From: Pontederia crassipes
Taxonomy: Eukaryota > Streptophyta > Magnoliopsida > Commelinales > Pontederiaceae
DNA: 64,000 nt
Assembly: GCA_030549335.1 (NCBI GenBank)
Contig: CM060198.1
Coordinates: forward strand, 38,015,853-38,079,852
Reading direction: 5' to 3'
Part shown: piece after piece, positions 63,334-64,000 of the stretch
How positions within the stretch are numbered: position 1 is the stretch's first letter
Layout of the letters: every line of letters starts with the position of its first letter
Notes under the pieces: generated by a model
Told to the model about the DNA's origin: nothing
Seen by the model: only the letters and a program-made list of their open reading frames with translations
Database searches by the model: none
Translations under genes and position numbers: made by a program

Positions 63334-63925
63334 TCTTTAGAACTTTAACTCTATTTCAAACCTAAGTTGAACCGTTACAATCAAAGATAACGCTCTTGGG
63401 GATTAGAGTCTTAGAGTTAGGTTCAAAGCTATAAGTTATAGATACTTATGACATCCTTTGGGTGTCATAAGAGGTGATAGATCTTTAGAACTTTAACTCT
63501 ATTTCAAACCGAAGTTGAACCGTTACAATAAAAGATAACGCTCTTGGGGATTAGAGTCTTAGAGTTAGGTTCAAAGCAATAAGTTATAGATACTTATTAC
63601 AACTTTTGGGTGTCCTAAGAGGTGATAGATCTTTAGAACTTTAACTCTATTTCAAACCAAAGTTGAACCGTTACAATCAAAGATAACGCTCTTGGGGATT
63701 AGAGTCTTAGAGTTAGGTTCAAAGCTATAAGTTATAGATTCTTATGACATCCTTTGGGTGTCCTAAGAGGTGATAGATCTTTAGAACTTTAACTCTATTT
63801 CAAACCGAAGTTGAACCGTTACAATCAAAGATAACGCTCTTGGGGATTAGAGTCTTAGAGTTAGGTTCAAAGCAATAAGTTATAGATACTTATTACAACC
63901 TTTGGGTGTTCTAAGAGGTGATAGA

Positions 63926-64000
63926 TCTTTAGAACTTTAACTCTATTTCAAACCGAAGTTGAACCGTTACAATCAAAGATAACGCTCTTGGGGATTAGAG
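63926..64000 (+). repeat. Partial unit at the window edge
   Basis: The first 75 bases of a tcttt-start unit, cut by the end of the window at ttagag. The array clearly continues beyond it. The window start (gcttc at 1) coincides with a unit start by my numbering, but the array presumably also continues to the left. Confidence 0.95.

Larger units (their letters stand above)
1..64000 (+). repeat. 148-bp satellite tandem array filling the window
   Basis: Head-to-tail copies of a 148-bp unit fill the window; both array ends lie outside it. The landmark agaacttt falls at 6, 154, 302, 450 and 598. The same landmark recurs at the same line phase every 2,220 bp (15 units) up to 51,061. After one 11-bp loss at 53,250 it again keeps exact 148-bp steps to 63,931. 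There are 432 complete units plus a partial one. By eye most units differ from the consensus at roughly 2 to 8 positions. No inverted unit, transposon, gene or unique spacer was seen. Stop triplets occur in every frame of both strands, and 148 is not divisible by 3, so no long reading frame can exist. Arrays of this kind form eukaryotic constitutive heterochromatin and often centromeres; the sequence alone does not show which applies here. I do not recognise the family. Confidence 0.98.

Noticed and set aside
1..64000. Protein-coding genes or long reading frames
   Set aside because: The unit carries several stops in every frame on both strands, and its length (148) is not a multiple of three, so no frame stays open. 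Any short open stretch is a by-product of the repeat.
1..64000. CRISPR array
   Set aside because: The conserved and variable stretches together make one continuous 148-bp unit. The variable parts recur as a few alleles, there are no unique spacers, and no cas-like genes are present.
1..64000. Bacterial, phage or viral accessory system
   Set aside because: Nothing but satellite is present. A hidden system would need unique sequence, and I found none on either strand.

Overview
The whole 64,000-base window is one uninterrupted tandem satellite array. It holds no gene, RNA gene, transposon or unique sequence that I can support. The repeat unit is 148 bp and about 35% G+C by hand count. All copies lie in the same orientation. 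Taking the unit to start at the variable pentamer gcttc/tcttt, there are 432 complete units (one of them 137 bp) and a 75-bp partial unit at the right end. I tested the phase every 2,220 bp (15 units) and it holds exactly from position 1 to about 53,250. One 11-bp deletion then shifts it, and it holds again to the end. 'Unit n' below counts from 0 at position 1.

This is a eukaryotic pattern: a nucleosome-sized (about 147 bp) A+T-rich unit, homogenised over tens of kilobases, with layered higher-order repeats. It is typical of centromeric, pericentromeric or subtelomeric heterochromatin in a plant or animal. I do not recognise the unit as a published satellite and cannot name the organism. A centromeric role is inference only.

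Units differ from each other at few positions, and the variants are linked into recurring types. Unit positions are: 1-5 (tcttt or gcttc), 20 (a/t), 26 (a/t), 30 (g/t/a), 36 (g/a), 65 (g/t), 84 and 88, 96-97 (ct, ca or tt), 104, 107-108, 117 with 121 (tt..a or tg..t), and 133-134 (cc, tc or ca). I use these type names. F: caata plus tgttcta. B: gttata plus tgacatcc. C: ctcttttt, cctaag, caata. D: consensus. E: caataagtgat. G: gttaaacc. H: begins gcttc. T: gcttc start with g65t, t84a, g88a. The order F-B-C-D-E-(G-H) recurs through the window, but not at a fixed period.

Layout by copied blocks: 0.6-3.96 kb is copied at 6.8-10.2 kb (42-unit offset), and 2.0-5.7 kb again at 12.35-16.1 kb (70 units). 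5.8-7.4 kb is copied at 10.5-12.3 kb. 17.3-21.0 kb is duplicated directly at 21.0-24.7 kb (25 units) and carries a 4-unit, 592-bp repeat. 23.8-26.3 kb is duplicated at 26.3-28.9 kb (17 units). 27.7-32.3 kb is duplicated at 32.3-37.0 kb (31 against 32 units). 38.0-38.9 kb is duplicated at 38.9-39.8 kb (6 units). 39.96-42.3 kb is copied at 44.4-46.8 kb (30 units). 44.4-49.7 kb is copied at 53.3-58.6 kb (60 units) and partly again at 58.7-61.6 kb (36 units). 47.1-49.9 kb is copied at 50.2-53.0 kb (21 units). 60.5-61.6 kb is duplicated at 61.6-62.6 kb (7 units). All offsets are whole numbers of units, and several junctions fall inside chimeric units. This is what unequal homologous exchange between misaligned arrays would leave.

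The only out-of-register event is the 11-bp deletion at 53,250/53,251. It lies next to a block boundary and removes the tip of a conserved inverted repeat. There is no hidden coding system: 148 is not a multiple of 3, so a reading frame passes through all three frames of a stop-rich unit.
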